A stretch of 64,000 nucleotides of DNA from contig CM037867.1 of NCBI GenBank assembly GCA_021292105.1, positions 42,224,843 to 42,288,842 on the forward strand, given 5' to 3'. The DNA comes from Anadara kagoshimensis (lineage: Eukaryota; Mollusca; Bivalvia; Arcoida; Arcidae). The notes below the pieces were generated by a model. That model worked only from the letters and a program-made list of their open reading frames with translations, searched no databases and was not told the DNA's origin. The translations under genes were made by a program, and so were the position numbers. Shown piece after piece: positions 35,539-48,023 of this stretch; within the stretch, counting starts at the first letter, position 1, and each line of letters begins with the position of its first letter.

Positions 35539-35926
35539 TGGGCGTAGCTGAGCATAAACACATACGACCGTGCATAAGTTAATTTTGTCAAATACCATAT
35601 TTAAAAATGATTTTAAAATAATTATATGACAGCTATATTTTAAAACTTGAAAGCAATACAAAATTTAACCCTCGAAACTGAAACTATCATAATAAACAAG
35701 ATGATTTATGCATATAAATCAATGTACAATTCAATCACCGGGTCGTTTGAATTTCGTTTTGAAGTTTAGACGAAAAATTCAAGTTGCAGATAAGTGTCGA
35801 TATTCATGAAAAACGAACCATTTTTGTTGTATTTTTTCAAAATATCCTGGGGAGCAAGCCCCCTAGAAAAACTGCGCATTTTTCACGTTTACAGTGCGTA
35901 TTTTACCGTGCTCAGCTACGCCCCTG
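35539..35926. mobile_element. hAT-like MITE (GGGCGTAGCTGAGCA termini)
   Basis: Left end gggcgtagctgagcataaac mirrors right end gtgctcagctacgcccctg. Flanked by CTGTTTA (35532-35538) and CTGTTTG (35927-35933), a 7-bp imperfect target duplication. The 300 bp that follow, to 36240, hold nothing recognised. Confidence 0.7.
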
Positions 35927-36240
35927 CTGTTTGTCCATCAGTGTTCTGTAGCACCCAATAGATGATAACATTTCACTTACAATTTTTTAATGATATTCTC
36001 TTTTCTTGAGACAAAAACTGAAAATTTGTTGTAGAAAACTCAAGAAAATACAAGCAAGCGACTAACAAACTGACAGATTTCATTTACCTATAGCTTTTGA
36101 AATCTACTGATTCAAACAAAAACACCAGTGATCCATCACCAGTGAATGTTGGAGATCTCACCCTGTTACCAAAAAATTGACAATTGGAACAGAATTTCAG
36201 ATACATGTAGTTTATTGTATCTACAGCCTATTGTAAAATG

Positions 36241-39200
36241 GAAACATGGTGGTTAATTGAAAAACATATACTCGACAATAGCCATCACAACTAAGAACGC
36301 TGACTGTTAACTGAAAAACATATACTTGACAATAGCCAAAACAAAGAACCCTTGGCGGTTAACTAAAACATGTACATGACAATAGCCAACACAACAAAGA
36401 ACGCATGGTGGTTAACTGAAAAACATGTACATGACAATAGCCAACACAACAAAGAATGCATGGTGGTTAACTGAAAAACATGTACTTTACAATATCCAAC
36501 ACAACAAAGAACACATGGCGGTTAACTGAAAAACATGTACTTTACAATAGCCAACACAACAAAGAACGCATGGCGATTAACTGAAAAAAACATGTACTTG
36601 ACAATAGCCAACACAACAAAGAACACATGGCGATTAACTGAAAAAACATGTACTTGACAATAGCCAACACAACTAAGAACGCATGGTGGTTAACTGAAAA
36701 ACATATACTTGACAATAGCCAAAACAAAGAACCCTTGGCGGTTAACTAAAACATGTACATGACAATAGCCAACACAACAAAGAACGCATGGAGGTTAACT
36801 GAAAAACATGTACTTTACAATAGCCAACACAACAAAGAACGCATGGAGGTTAACTGAAAAACATATACTTGACAATAGCCAACACAACAAAGAATGCATG
36901 GCGGTTAACTGAAAAAACATGTACTTTACAATAGCCAACACAACAAAGAACACATGGCGATTAACTGAAAAAACATGTACTTGACAATAGCCAACACAAC
37001 AAAGAACACATGGCGATTAACTGAAAAAACATGTACTTGACAATAGCCAACACAACTAAGAACGCATGGTGGTTAACTGAAAAACATGTACTTGACAATA
37101 GCCAACACAACAAAGAACACATGGCGATTAACTGAAAAAACATGTACTTGACAATAGCCAACACAACAAAGAACACATGGCGGTTAACTGAAAAAACATG
37201 TACTTTACAATAGCCAACACAACAAAGAACACATGGCGATTAACTGAAAAACATGTACTTGACAATAGCCAACACAAAGAACACATGGTGGTTAACTGAT
37301 AAACGTGTACTTGACAATAGCCAACACAAAGAACACATGGCGGTTAACTGAAAAACATATACTTGACAATAGCCAACACAACAAAGAACACATGGCGGTT
37401 AACTGAAAAAACATGTACTTGACAATAGCCAACACAACAAAGAACACATGGTGGTTAACTGATAAACGTGTACTTGACAATAGCCAACACAACAAAGAAC
37501 GCATGGCAGTTAACTGAAAAACATGTACTTGACAATAGCCAACACAACAAAGAACACATGGCGGTTAACTGAAAAAACATGTACTTGACAATAGCCAACA
37601 CAACAAAGAACACATGGTGGTTAACTGATAAACGTGTACTTGACAATAGCCAACACAACAAAGAACGCATGGCAGTTAACTGAAAAACATGTACTTGACA
37701 ATAGCCAACACAACAAAGAACATAGGCGGTTAACTGAAAAAACATGTACTTGACAATAGCCAACACAACAAAGAACGCATGGAGATTAACTGAAAAACAT
37801 GTACTTGACAATAGCCAACACAACAAAGAACATAGGCGGTTAACTGAAAAACATGTACTTGACAATAGCCAACACAACAAAGAACACATGGCGGTTAACT
37901 GAAAAAACATGTACTTTACAATAGCCAACACAACAAAGAACATAGGCGGTTAACTGAAAAACATGTACTTGACAATAGCCAACACAACAAAGAACACATG
38001 GCGGTTAACTGAAAAAAACATGTACTTTACAATAGCCAACACAACAAAGAACACATGGCGGTTAACTGAAAAAACATGTACTTTACAATAGCCAACACAA
38101 CAAAGAACATAGGCGGTTAACTGAAAAACATGTACTTGACAATAGCCAACACAACAAAGAACACATGACGGTTAACTGAAAAAACATGTACTTGACAATA
38201 GCCAACACAACAAAGAACACATGGCGGTTAACTGAAAAAACATGTACTTGACAATAGCCAACACAACAAAGAACACATCGCGGTTAACTGAAAAACATGT
38301 ACTTGACAATAGCCAACACAACAAAGAACACATGGCGGTTAACTGAAAAAACATGTACTTGACAATAGCCAACACAACAAAGAACACATGGCGGTTAACT
38401 GAAAAACATGTACATGACAATAGCCAACACAACAAAGAACACATGGCGGTTAACTGAAAAACATGTACTTGACAATATCCAACACAACTAAGAACGCATG
38501 GCGGTTAACTGAAAAACATGTACTTGACAATAGCCAACACAACAAAGAACACATGGCGATTAACTGAAAAAACATGTACTTGACAATAGCCAACACAACA
38601 AAGAACACATGGCGGTTAACTGAAAAAACATGTACTTTACAATAGCCAACACAACAAAGAACACATGGCGATTAACTGAAAAACATGTACTTGACAATAG
38701 CCAACACAAAGAACACATGGTGGTTAACTGATAAACGTGTACTTGACAATAGCCAACACAAAGAACACATGGCGGTTAACTGAAAAACATATACTTGACA
38801 ATAGCCAACACAACAAAGAACACATGGCGGTTAACTGAAAAAACATGTACTTGACAATAGCCAACACAACAAAGAACACATGGTGGTTAACTGATAAACG
38901 TGTACTTGACAATAGCCAACACAACAAAGAACGCATGGCAGTTAACTGAAAAACATGTACTTGACAATAGCCAACACAACAAAGAACACATGGCGGTTAA
39001 CTGAAAAAACATGTACTTGACAATAGCCAACACAACAAAGAACACATGGTGGTTAACTGATAAACGTGTACTTGACAATAGCCAACACAACAAAGAACGC
39101 ATGGCAGTTAACTGAAAAACATGTACTTGACAATAGCCAACACAACAAAGAACATAGGCGGTTAACTGAAAAAAACATGTACTTGACAATAGCCAACACA

Positions 39201-41553
39201 ACAAAGAACGCATGGAGATTAACTGAAAAACATGTACTTGACAATAGCCAACACAACAAAGAACATAGGCGGTTAACTGAAAAACATGTACTTGACAATA
39301 GCCAACACAACAAAGAACACATGGCGGTTAACTGAAAAAACATGTACTTTACAATAGCCAACACAACAAAGAACATAGGCGGTTAACTGAAAAACATGTA
39401 CTTGACAATAGCCAACACAACAAAGAACACATGGCGGTTAACTGAAAAAAACATGTACTTTACAATAGCCAACACAACAAAGAACACATGGCGGTTAACT
39501 GAAAAAACATGTACTTGACAATAGCCAACACAACAAAGAACATAGGCGGTTAACTGAAAAACATGTACTTGACAATAGCCAACACAACAAAGAACACATG
39601 ACGGTTAACTGAAAAAACATGTACTTGACAATAGCCAACACAACAAAGAACACATGGCGGTTAACTGAAAAAACATGTACTTGACAATAGCCAACACAAC
39701 AAAGAACACATCGCGGTTAACTGAAAAACATGTACTTGACAATAGCCAACACAACAAAGAACACATGGCGGTTAACTGAAAAAACATGTACTTGACAATA
39801 GCCAACACAACAAAGAACACATGGCGGTTAACTGAAAAACATGTACATGACAATAGCCAACACAACAAAGAACACATGGCGGTTAACTGAAAAACATGTA
39901 CTTGACAATATCCAACACAACTAAGAACGCATGGCGGTTAACTGAAAAAACATGTACTTGACAATAGCCAACACAACAAAGAACACATGGCGGTTAACTG
40001 AAAAACATGTACATGACAATAGCCAACACAACAAAGAACACATGGCGGTTAACTGAAAAACATGTACTTTACAATATCCAACACAACTAAGAACGCATGG
40101 CGGTTAACTGAAAAACATGTACTTGACAATAGCCAACACAACAAAGAACACATGCCGGTTAACTGAAAAACATGTACTTAACAATAGCCAACACAACAAA
40201 GAACACATGGCGGTTAACTGAAAAAACATGTACTTTACAATAGCCAACACAACAAAGAACACATGGCGGTTAACTGGAAAACATGTACTTGACAATAGCC
40301 AACACAACAAAGAATGCATGGAGGTTAACTGAAAAACATGTACTTGACAATAGCCAACACAACAAAGAACACATGGCGGTTAACTGAAAAACATGTACTT
40401 GACAATAGCCAACACAACAAAGAATGCATGGAGGTTAACTGAAAAACATGTACTTGACAATAGCCAACACAAAGAACACATGGCGGTTAACTGAAAAATA
40501 TGTACTTGACAATAGCCAACACAAAGAACACATGGCGGTTAACTGAAAAATATGTACTTGACAATAGCCAACACAACAAAGAACACATGGCGGTTAACTG
40601 AAAAAACATGTACTTGACAATAGCCAACACAACAAAGAACGCATGGCGGTTAACTGAAAAAACATGTACTTGACAATAGCCAACACAACAAAGAACACAT
40701 GGCGGTTAACTGAAAAACATGTACTTGGCAATATCTAACACAACAAATAACTCATGGTGGTTAACTGGAAAACATGTACTTGACAATAGCCAACACAACA
40801 AAGAATGCATGGAGGTTAACTGAAAAACATGTACTTGACAATAGCCAACACAAAGAACACATGGCGGTTAACTGAAAAACATGTACTTGACAATAGCCAA
40901 CACAAAGAACACATGGCGGTTAACTGAAAAATATGTACTTGACAATAGCCAACACAACAAAGAACGCATGGTGGTTAACTGAAAAATATGTACTTGACAA
41001 TAGCCAACACAACAAAGAACGAATGGCGGTTAACTGAAAAATATGTACTTGACAATAGCCAACACAACAAAGAACGCATGGTGGTTAACTGAAAAACATG
41101 TACTTGACAATAGCCAACACAACAAAGAACGCATGGTGGTTAACTGAAAAATATGTACTTGACAATAGCCAACACAACAAAGAACGAATGGCGGTTAACT
41201 GAAAAATATGTACTTGACAATAGCCAACACAACAAAGAACGCATTGTGGTTAACTGAAAAATGTACTTGACAATAGCCAACACAACAAAGAACACATGGC
41301 GGTTAACTGAAAAATATGTACTTGACAATAGCCAACACAACAAAGAACGCATGGCGGTTAACTGAAAAACATGTACTTGACAATAGCCAACACAAAGAAC
41401 ACATGGCGGTTAACTGAAAAATATGTACTTGACAATAGCCAACACAACAAAGAACGCATGGTGGTTAACTGAAAAATATGTACTTGACAATAGCCAACAC
41501 AACAAAGAACGAATGGCGGTTAACTGAAAAATATGTACTTGAAAGTAGTCAAC
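36241..41553. repeat. 55-bp satellite array, about 95 copies (5.3 kb)
   Basis: Unit cttgacaatagccaacacaa then caaagaacacatggcggtta and actgaaaaacatgta; 55 bp, with variants of 52 (loss of one 3-base word) and 56 (extra A). Variant types include cggtta/cgatta/tggtta and a block with ataaacgtg. It does not stay in frame and encodes only short chance frames. Confidence 0.95.
37068..39932. repeat. Tandem 1.43-kb higher-order duplication inside the 55-bp satellite
   Basis: The variant order of about 37068-38499 recurs at 38500-39932 with a shift of 1432-1433 bp, including the ataaacgtg units, the aacataggcgg units and the acacatcgcgg unit. I noticed only isolated single-base differences between the copies. 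Confidence 0.85.
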
Positions 41554-41639
41554 ATTACTTATAGCTTTAATTCATAACGAAGTCCAAAATCTATGTCTAA
41601 ATTGACCGGTCAGTGCATCTATCAAATCTCAAAAGTATA

Positions 41640-41825
41640 GTTTTCTCCAGGTACTCCGGTACCACCTCAATATAAGTGAAAGAATTTTGACAGGGGTGTG
41701 CTCTACACATTGCCCCGAACACATTACAAAGATAAAAATTTCTGTCACTTCAAGTATAGATGGCAATGTCTCGATGCAAGTGGTGTAATATTCTTGACTG
41801 GGACGTTAACCCCCGTTCAATCAAC
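41640..41825 (+). mobile_element. Decayed tRNA-Thr-like SINE tail
   Basis: cacattgccccgaacacatt, aatgtctcgatgcaagtg and atattcttgactgggacgtt match the family body and tail. The remainder up to 42149 shows nothing recognisable. Confidence 0.5.
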
Positions 41826-42149
41826 CAATCTACATAAGTAAACGCTGTATCGATCGACCTTAAAATAAAACTTAAATATCACCATATGTCATTTATTTAT
41901 TGCCGCAGTTATAATTGATATTTTTTGTTAACATTATTGGCCTATTTAACAGCTGAGAAAATAAATCTAAGTGGATCGGATTTATTCCGAGGATGAAAGG
42001 GGGCGTTCGATGACGGAGATGAAAGGAAAGACTGCCCTCATCAATAGATGCTTGAAGACAATAATTGAAATTCAACACTGTGTTTTAACGATTATTATAT
42101 TAAACCTAATTATAATTTTAGCGAAGACGTGACAGGACGTCTTAATTAG

Positions 42150-43300
42150 CGTACAGCCCTGTCCAGAGTTTTAACACAGAATTAGTGAAAAGGCGAGTTC
42201 GGTTGTTCAGCTACAGTACAGGCCTGTCCAAAATTTAACACAGAGCTAGCGAAAAGGCGTCGGATGTCGGGTGATATAGCTACAGTACAAACCTGTTTAA
42301 AATTTAACACAGAGCTAGCGAAAAGGCGTCGGATGTCGGCTGATATAGCTACAGTACAAACCTGTTTAAAATTTAACACAGAGCTAGCGAAAAGGCGTCG
42401 GATGTCGGCTGATATAGCTACAGTAAGGACCTGTCCGAACTTTAACACAGAGCTAGCGAAAAGGCGTCGGATGTCGGGTGATATAGCTACAGTAAGGACC
42501 TGTCCAAAATTTAACACAGAGCTAGCGAAAAGGCGTCGGATGTCGGGTGATATAGCTACAGTACAAACCTGTTTAAAATTTAACACAGAGCTAGCGAAAA
42601 GGCGTCGGATGTCGGGTGATATAGCTACAGTACAAACCTGTTTAAAATTTAACACAGAGCTAGCGAAAAGGCGTCGGATGTCGGCTGATATAGCTACAGT
42701 ACAAACCTGTTTAAAATTTAACACAGAGCTAGCGAAAAGGCGTCGGATGTCGGCTGATATAGCTACAGTAAGGACCTGTCCGAACTTTAACACAGAGCTA
42801 GCGAAAAGGCGTCGGATGTCGGGTGATATAGCTACAGTAAGGACCTGTCCAAAATTTAACACAGAGCTAGCGAAAAGGCGTCGGATGTCGGGTGATATAG
42901 CTACAGTACAAACCTGTTTAAAATTTAACACAGAGCTAGCGAAAAGGCGTCGGATGTCGGCTGATATAGCTACAGTACAAACCTGTTTAAAATTTAACAC
43001 AGAGCTAGCGAAAAGGCGTCGGATGTCGGCTGATATAGCTACAGTAAGGACCTGTCCGAACTTTAACACAGAGCTAGCGAAAAGGCGTCGGATGTCGGCT
43101 GATATAGCTACAGTACAGACCTGTCCAAAATTTAACACAGAGCTAGCGAAAAGGCGTCGGATGTCGGCTGATATAGCTACAGTACAGACCTGTCCAAAAT
43201 TTAACACAGAGCTAGCGAAAAGGCGTCGGATGTCGGCTGATATAGCTACAGTACAGACCTGTCCAAAATTTAACACAGAGCTAGCGAAAAGGCGTCGAAA
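42150..43300. repeat. 69-bp satellite array, about 16-17 copies, related to a transposon terminus
   Basis: Unit of 69 bp with cagtacagacctgtccaaaa, tttaacacagagctagcgaa and aaggcgtcggatgtcggctg. Because 69 is divisible by 3 and no indels occur, frames of about 350 codons are open on both strands. About 44 bp of the unit match the ends of the inverted-repeat element at 58689-59101. Read as non-coding. Confidence 0.93.
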
Positions 43301-43699
43301 TTATAAGACAAGATTTTAAAATAAAATCGATTGGGGTCTCTTTGAATTAATTACTTACAAGTAGATCAATGTGGCTGTGTGTTTAAGGTTTTCGCCTTCG
43401 AACCCACAACCACTTGTCGCTTTGGGTCTGTTCACCGGTCTATGTGATGAGGACTATCTTGATTCCTACTGGCTAATTATAGTGGTTTGTTTGGTGACAA
43501 CACAGTCGGTTTTGTGATGTATTTTTGACAAACTACCACCGAGTTTGCTCGTGCCGCTTATTCATTCAATACACTGGGGCTCGATTTATTTCAAATTAAA
43601 AAATACCCAGGGACTGTGGTCAAGCATCCTATGTGATGAGTCGTTGAGGTCAAAATGCAAATTTTGCTATTTAAGTAGAATGCAAATTCCCCTGCCAGT
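43301..43699. other. Unassigned intergenic DNA
   Basis: No gene or clear repeat was recognised. Confidence 0.4.
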
Positions 43700-44155
43700 A
43701 GTCCCTGCCTGACAAATACTCCCGAGAAAATGAGCAACACTATCCGGGCTAATGAAATGCGCATCTCCTATCAATGTTGGTTATTTGCTCCAAGTTTCTT
43801 GAAATAGTACTTCAGAGTTTTTGAGAATTACTCCGGACAAGAAGTGCCTGGAACGTCTTACAGTTTGAAGACATTTTTTCAAAATTTAACGCAAACGCGC
43901 GTCACCCATTTTTTGAGTAAATTTTATGAAATAAATAAATTATACATTTAAGACTATGTTGAAGTCAAATATCACATAAGATTTTGGTTTCAAAAATGCG
44001 TTTTAGAATAGTTGGGTTCAGTCAAAGGGGAAATAACTCTCGGGAAAATGAACAAACTAACTCAGGTTTTTGATATGCGCATCTTCTATCATGCTTCGCA
44101 CTAAGTTTTTTTTTAAAATAACGCTTCATAGTTTTGGAGAATTACTCTGGACAGG
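43700..44155 (+). repeat. Two diverged copies of a dispersed repeat
   Basis: About 43735-43850 and 44035-44155 share gggaaaatgarcaa, atatgcgcatcttctatca, aagtttytt and gagaattactcyggacaag. Resembles an old interspersed family. Confidence 0.5.
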
Positions 44156-44279
44156 TATTTTCTGGGCGAACGAAACTTCGAATTTAATACCCCTCTTTGT
44201 TCGAAAGGTTTGGGATAATAAGAGGAATAGCTGCACTTCTTTTATGCAATTAACGAACCCAGATAGGTGACATGTGCAA

Positions 44280-44660
44280 GTTATTTCGTAAATTTGAAAT
44301 GTATCATTTCGTATATTCGAATAAGTATCCACAGTAGTTATGCTTGTTTTTTTTTTTTTTTTTTTTTTTTTTTTGAAAGAGTATTTTGAATTTTCGAATT
44401 ATTATTTCGAATATTCGAAACAGCATTTCGTATATATGCAATAGTTCATTCGTTATTTCGGAATTCGTTTACTCGTGAAAGTGATTTTGCATTTTCGCAT
44501 TAAAAATTTCTCAATAGTTAGAATATTTGAAATATTTACCCGAATATTCAGAATTCGGGATAACATTTCGAAAAATCAATATGCTATTTCGGAAAATTTA
44601 CGAAAGCACTTGCGAATAAACGAATTAACTGTTTGGATATTTCAAAATAACTATTGCTAA
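44280..44660. repeat. Degenerate TTCGAA-rich low-complexity tract
   Basis: Dozens of near-repeats of atttcga, tattcgaa and ttcgaat, with a 28-base T run at about 44347-44374. The words are self-complementary. Individual units are too diverged to set a period. Confidence 0.55.
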
Positions 44661-44819
44661 TTCGCACATTCCCGAATTTTAGCGATGTAGTATTAGTGAC
44701 TCCGCGAAGTTTAGTGATCCACGTTTCAAAATATCTTAAAAGTTAAATGCGTTTTGCAAAAATTGCATTTTTTGTACCGCGAAGGGTGATTTTAGCGATG
44801 GCGACTCTGTGAAGGTTAT

Positions 44820-45080
44820 GTTTAGCGATGTGTTATATGCGCTTCTGTTGCGTTATTTTTTACTTCTGTTGTGTTTTTTTGTGATTCCGTCAAGGTTGGT
44901 GTTTAATTTAGCGATGTGTTATATGCGCTTCTGTTGTGTTATTTTTTTTACTTCCGTTGTGGTTTTGTGATTCCGTCAAGGTTGATGTTTAGCTATATTT
45001 TATATGCGCTTCTGTTGCGCTTTTATTTTTTTTTTTACTTGCATTCTATTTTTGTGATTTCAGTGAAGGTTGTTATTTTT
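44820..45080 (+). repeat. About 95-bp tandem repeat, three diverged copies
   Basis: Shared blocks tttagcgatgtgttatatgc, gcttctgttgygtt, ttttacttc and gtgattccgtcaaggttg. Confidence 0.7.
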
Positions 45081-45705
45081 TATGTTGCTGAAGATAATTA
45101 AGTTAACTTTGTAAAGATAAATGTCATTTCCATAAATATATACATATAAGATATTTAAAAGATTTCCAGCAACAGATGTGAGAAATCTGACAATGAAGAT
45201 TATCTGATAAGTATATACCGGTTATAATTAAACGCACCGCCGTCATACGCCCGATTGATTCCGTATAACGGCACTCAGCTCATAAAACATGTTCGATTGT
45301 CAACTAAAGAGTTTCATGATTTGCTCTTTGGGATTATTTGAAGTCACAGGTGTTGAGTGCGATATTACTTTTTTAATTATGAGTTAGAGAGTAGAGTTTC
45401 ACGGATGTGGAAAATGACTGGATTTAAGAAAAAACCAAAATGCAAAAGTCGAACAAAGCTTGCAAATGTAAGTAAAAGATTGTTCTATAGAACTTCCATT
45501 GTATTCTTCACTTAAATTTTAATTTTTAGTAAAAGCCTAAAATGACGGATTTAACTCATTTTAATTGAAAGTCTAGGGATTTTTTTTCAAAAATTTCACA
45601 AAAATGGTAAAAGAAAGCCCTATCTGTTTTATTTACTGTAGATAATTTTAAACTCGCTACTTACTTGCCGATTGGTGCATTCACTTCTTGTGGGTTTTTT
45701 CCAAG
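45081..45705. other. Unassigned intergenic DNA
   Basis: AT-rich sequence without a recognisable gene or repeat. Confidence 0.4.
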
Positions 45706-45846
45706 TACTGTAGATCACTTTTATTTCGCGTGAGATTTATTTTCGTGTAACAACGTAAATGGATTCAATCACGAATTGTTTATATTCACACAATTGTAGA
45801 ACGCGAATTCACCTTCTGTAGATTGACGAAAAACTATTTTATTATT

Positions 45847-46056
45847 CTCTATAGATTAATTAATGAACAATTTCGTGTATGCATGTGAAGTGCAATGTTG
45901 TATGGTCTGCTCTGTACTAGCGCGCACTCAGAGCGACTTTAAGGTGCTAGCTCACACAGAGTCAGTACGCCGCAGACAAGTGTACCACTCTCCCAGTCCA
46001 TTATACTGATACCAGGTGAACCAGTAAAGGCCAACGACAAGAAAAATTCACTTTCA
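45847..46056 (-). mobile_element. tRNA-Arg-like SINE, head missing
   Basis: Antisense body matching 8719-9095 (tgtactagcgcgcactcaga, cagtacgccgcagacaag, accaggtgaaccagtaaagg); stops before the tRNA-like part. Confidence 0.7.
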
Positions 46057-46058
46057 TT

Positions 46059-46264
46059 CACTGTAAAGCGGAAATTTTTCGCGTTCGATTATTTTCGAGT
46101 AATTTTGCGAAAGTAACACACGAAAATAAAACTTTAGCAAATTTATATTTTTTATATAATTCATTAACCTTTGCATAAACAATAATCATGCAACGCGAAA
46201 AGAAATGCACGCGATAATATCGAAATTACGATTATCGCGAAAATTAATTCCCCGTTTTACAGCA
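46059..46264. mobile_element. Nested MITE (CACTGTAAAGCGG termini)
   Basis: Starts CACTGTAAAGCGGAAATTTT and ends CCCCGTTTTACAGCA, inverted with a few mismatches; many cgcgaa words inside. Confidence 0.6.
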
Positions 46265-46337
46265 CTTGCGAATTAACTCTTAAAATTTTGTAGTCGCGAA
46301 AATAACGTGGTCTACAGTATCATGACATGGTCAATGA

Positions 46338-46612
46338 TAACAAATGTTGTTATGCTTTATTTCATAGAAATTCAATATTGAGTTCTTACATAAATTACAC
46401 TTGACAAAACAACAGTGTTTTTATTTTATGTTTTTGTGTCTTTTTTCTGGTTTGGCTGTTTCTATCATTTATTTGTCTTGTCGTATCGGGACGTCCTTTT
46501 GCGCCATGTATCGTGAAGCGTCCTTATGCGCCATGAATTGTGAAGCGTCGTTTTGCGCCATGTATCGTGAAGCGTCCTTTTGCGCCATGTATCGTGAAGC
46601 GTCCTTTTGATA
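46338..46612 (+). repeat. Dispersed element with 27-bp minisatellite, short allele (about 4 units)
   Basis: The unique part (atgctttatttcatagaaat and following, to about 46490) matches 53690-53835. The repeat unit is tatcgtgaagcgtccttttg plus cgccatg. Copies of a 50-bp sequence (tcgcgwaaataacgtggtct) flank it at about 46292-46337 and 46614-46665. Confidence 0.8.
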
Positions 46613-46688
46613 GTCGCGTAAATAACGTGGTCTACAGTATCATGTCATTTCAATGATTACAAATTTACTGTCCGTTATAATATGTGTA

Positions 46689-46849
46689 CAGTCAAACCTG
46701 TCTATAAAGGTCACCCGAGGGAACTAGTAAAAGTGGCCTTTATGTACAAGTTCAATTAATATGGATAAAGAACAATTGGGATAAAATTCTACTGGCATTT
46801 ATAAGCAGGTGGCTCTATATAGAGGTGGTCTTTAAGGCAGGTTAGACTG
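46689..46849. mobile_element. TA-flanked MITE (CAGTCAAA family), copy 2
   Basis: TA? at the left is gta|CAGTCAAACCTGTCTATAAA; right end GCAGGTTAGACTG|TA. Confidence 0.7.
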
Positions 46850-46865
46850 TATATAAATAGCTAGT

Positions 46866-47131
46866 TACTCTTGACGCATTGCTCAGCTCAGTTGGTAGAG
46901 TGCTCGCTCCGTAAGTGGGAGGTCGTAGGTTCGAACCCTGACCGGGTCTGACCCAAGACTTGAAAGTGGGTAATGACTGTTCTTTCGCCAAGCACTCGGC
47001 ATTAAGAAATGAAAGTCACGGTTATTTCGGATGGGAATTTAAAATAAACGAGGTCCCGTGTCACGGTGGGGGGCTTGGCACGATATATAAAGAACCCTGT
47101 ATAATGCCATCAGCGCAACGCACAGGCAAAA
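46866..47131 (+). mobile_element. tRNA-Thr-like SINE, 3'-truncated
   Basis: Head gctcagctcagttggtagag with gtaggttcgaaccctgaccg, body up to acgcacaggcaaaattta; the tail is absent. Confidence 0.75.
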
Positions 47132-47267
47132 TTTAGCAATTCTTCATACAATTTAACATATAATGCTCAGCAGAAAATTATATATGTTAAAAATACACGT
47201 CCATCCATAATTATTTGAAACCTGGACGGATAATATAATTTTTTTCTTTATCAAACTATGTAGAACA

Positions 47268-47525
47268 TGCAGAAATATACTCGGCAATAGTCCAAAATAT
47301 CCAAGAACCCGTTACAGGAATAAAAAATGGAAAGATGGAGCTGAATATCGGACCATACGGGAACTCGTAGATTAATAATAAAAAAACCCATACTAATCCA
47401 AGCCCGATTACAATCCAGAAGCAAAGTAAGAACTTTGAAACTGACAAATTATGTTAAACCGTGAACTTCCCGCTAGTGAAGTGAGGCCGGGTGCTTCGGA
47501 AGGGTAAGCAACTCCTGGTAAAAGA
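47268..47525. repeat. Dispersed repeat shared with 56100-56245
   Basis: Common blocks: agcaaagtaag, gtgaacttcc, and agtgaggccgggtgcttcgg versus agcgaggtcgggtgccccgg. The minus strand has a 63-codon hydrophobic frame (47256-47447) starting MSVSKFLLCFWIVIGLGLVW; the other copy does not keep it open, so no gene is called. Confidence 0.45.
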
Positions 47526-47586
47526 CTTGAGTTCAATGCTATGTAACATGTTCTTGACTAAAGTAAAAATCTAATCCAAAAACCCG

Positions 47587-47707
47587 CTACAACAATGAAA
47601 TACTAACACAGAATGATGGAGCTACAACAATGAAATACTAACACAGAATGATGGAGCTACAACAATGAAATACTAACACAGAATGATGGAGCTACAACAA
47701 TGAAATA
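47587..47707 (+). repeat. 35-bp tandem repeat, about 3.4 copies
   Basis: gctacaacaatgaaatacta then acacagaatgatgga, copies identical as read. Confidence 0.9.
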
Positions 47708-47879
47708 CCCCTCTCATACTCTCCCCGCTTCGTGCCATAGGCACGAGGTCGTACCTGCGGCACGACATAACTTCAGTTTGCCCCCCCCCCCAATATTAAG
47801 AACCCTCCTACGCCTATGAGTAAAACAGACTTGAATATTGCAAGTCCATTACTAGAGACTTGCAACCGATAGTTGAAAA

Positions 47880-48023
47880 GAGTGGTCAGTTCTGAGATGG
47901 TGGGAAAACTGGAGTGCCCGAAAAAACCCGACAGCCCTTGACAAACGAATTGAACTTTCTAAGACTAGGTTAAAGTAGGGTTCGAACCTTGACCTTGAAA
48001 GGCACTGTCGCAGATCACTCGGT
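47880..48023 (-). repeat. Diverged SINE-like repeat (antisense)
   Basis: gagtggtcagttctgagatgg, aagtagggttcgaaccttga and actcggtctatga parallel the 1060-1262 family. Sequence from 48024 to 48356 holds nothing recognised. Confidence 0.4.

Larger units (their letters stand above)
45706..46319. mobile_element. MITE (TACTGTAGAYCAC termini) containing nested insertions
   Basis: Left end TACTGTAGATCACTTTTATT and right end AATAACGTGGTCTACAGTA are inverted. Inside are a SINE fragment (45847-46056) and a second MITE (46059-46264). Confidence 0.65.

Noticed and set aside
36241-41553. CRISPR-like array of regular repeats
   Set aside because: No distinct spacers between repeats, whole unit repeated; eukaryotic satellite.
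42182-43319. Repeat proteins of about 350 codons on both strands of the 69-bp array
   Set aside because: Unit divisible by three; both strands open; unit matches a transposon end.
44346-44374. Poly-T tract as a Pol III terminator or retroposon tail
   Set aside because: No A/B boxes upstream and no target duplication around it.
46866-46945. Functional tRNA gene (also the heads at 55391, 60810, 8719 and 1454)
   Set aside because: A and B boxes are present but acceptor stems do not pair and each head is followed by a SINE body.
47256-47447. Small membrane protein on the minus strand
   Set aside because: 63-codon hydrophobic frame in a dispersed repeat; the second copy near 56.1 kb does not keep it open.
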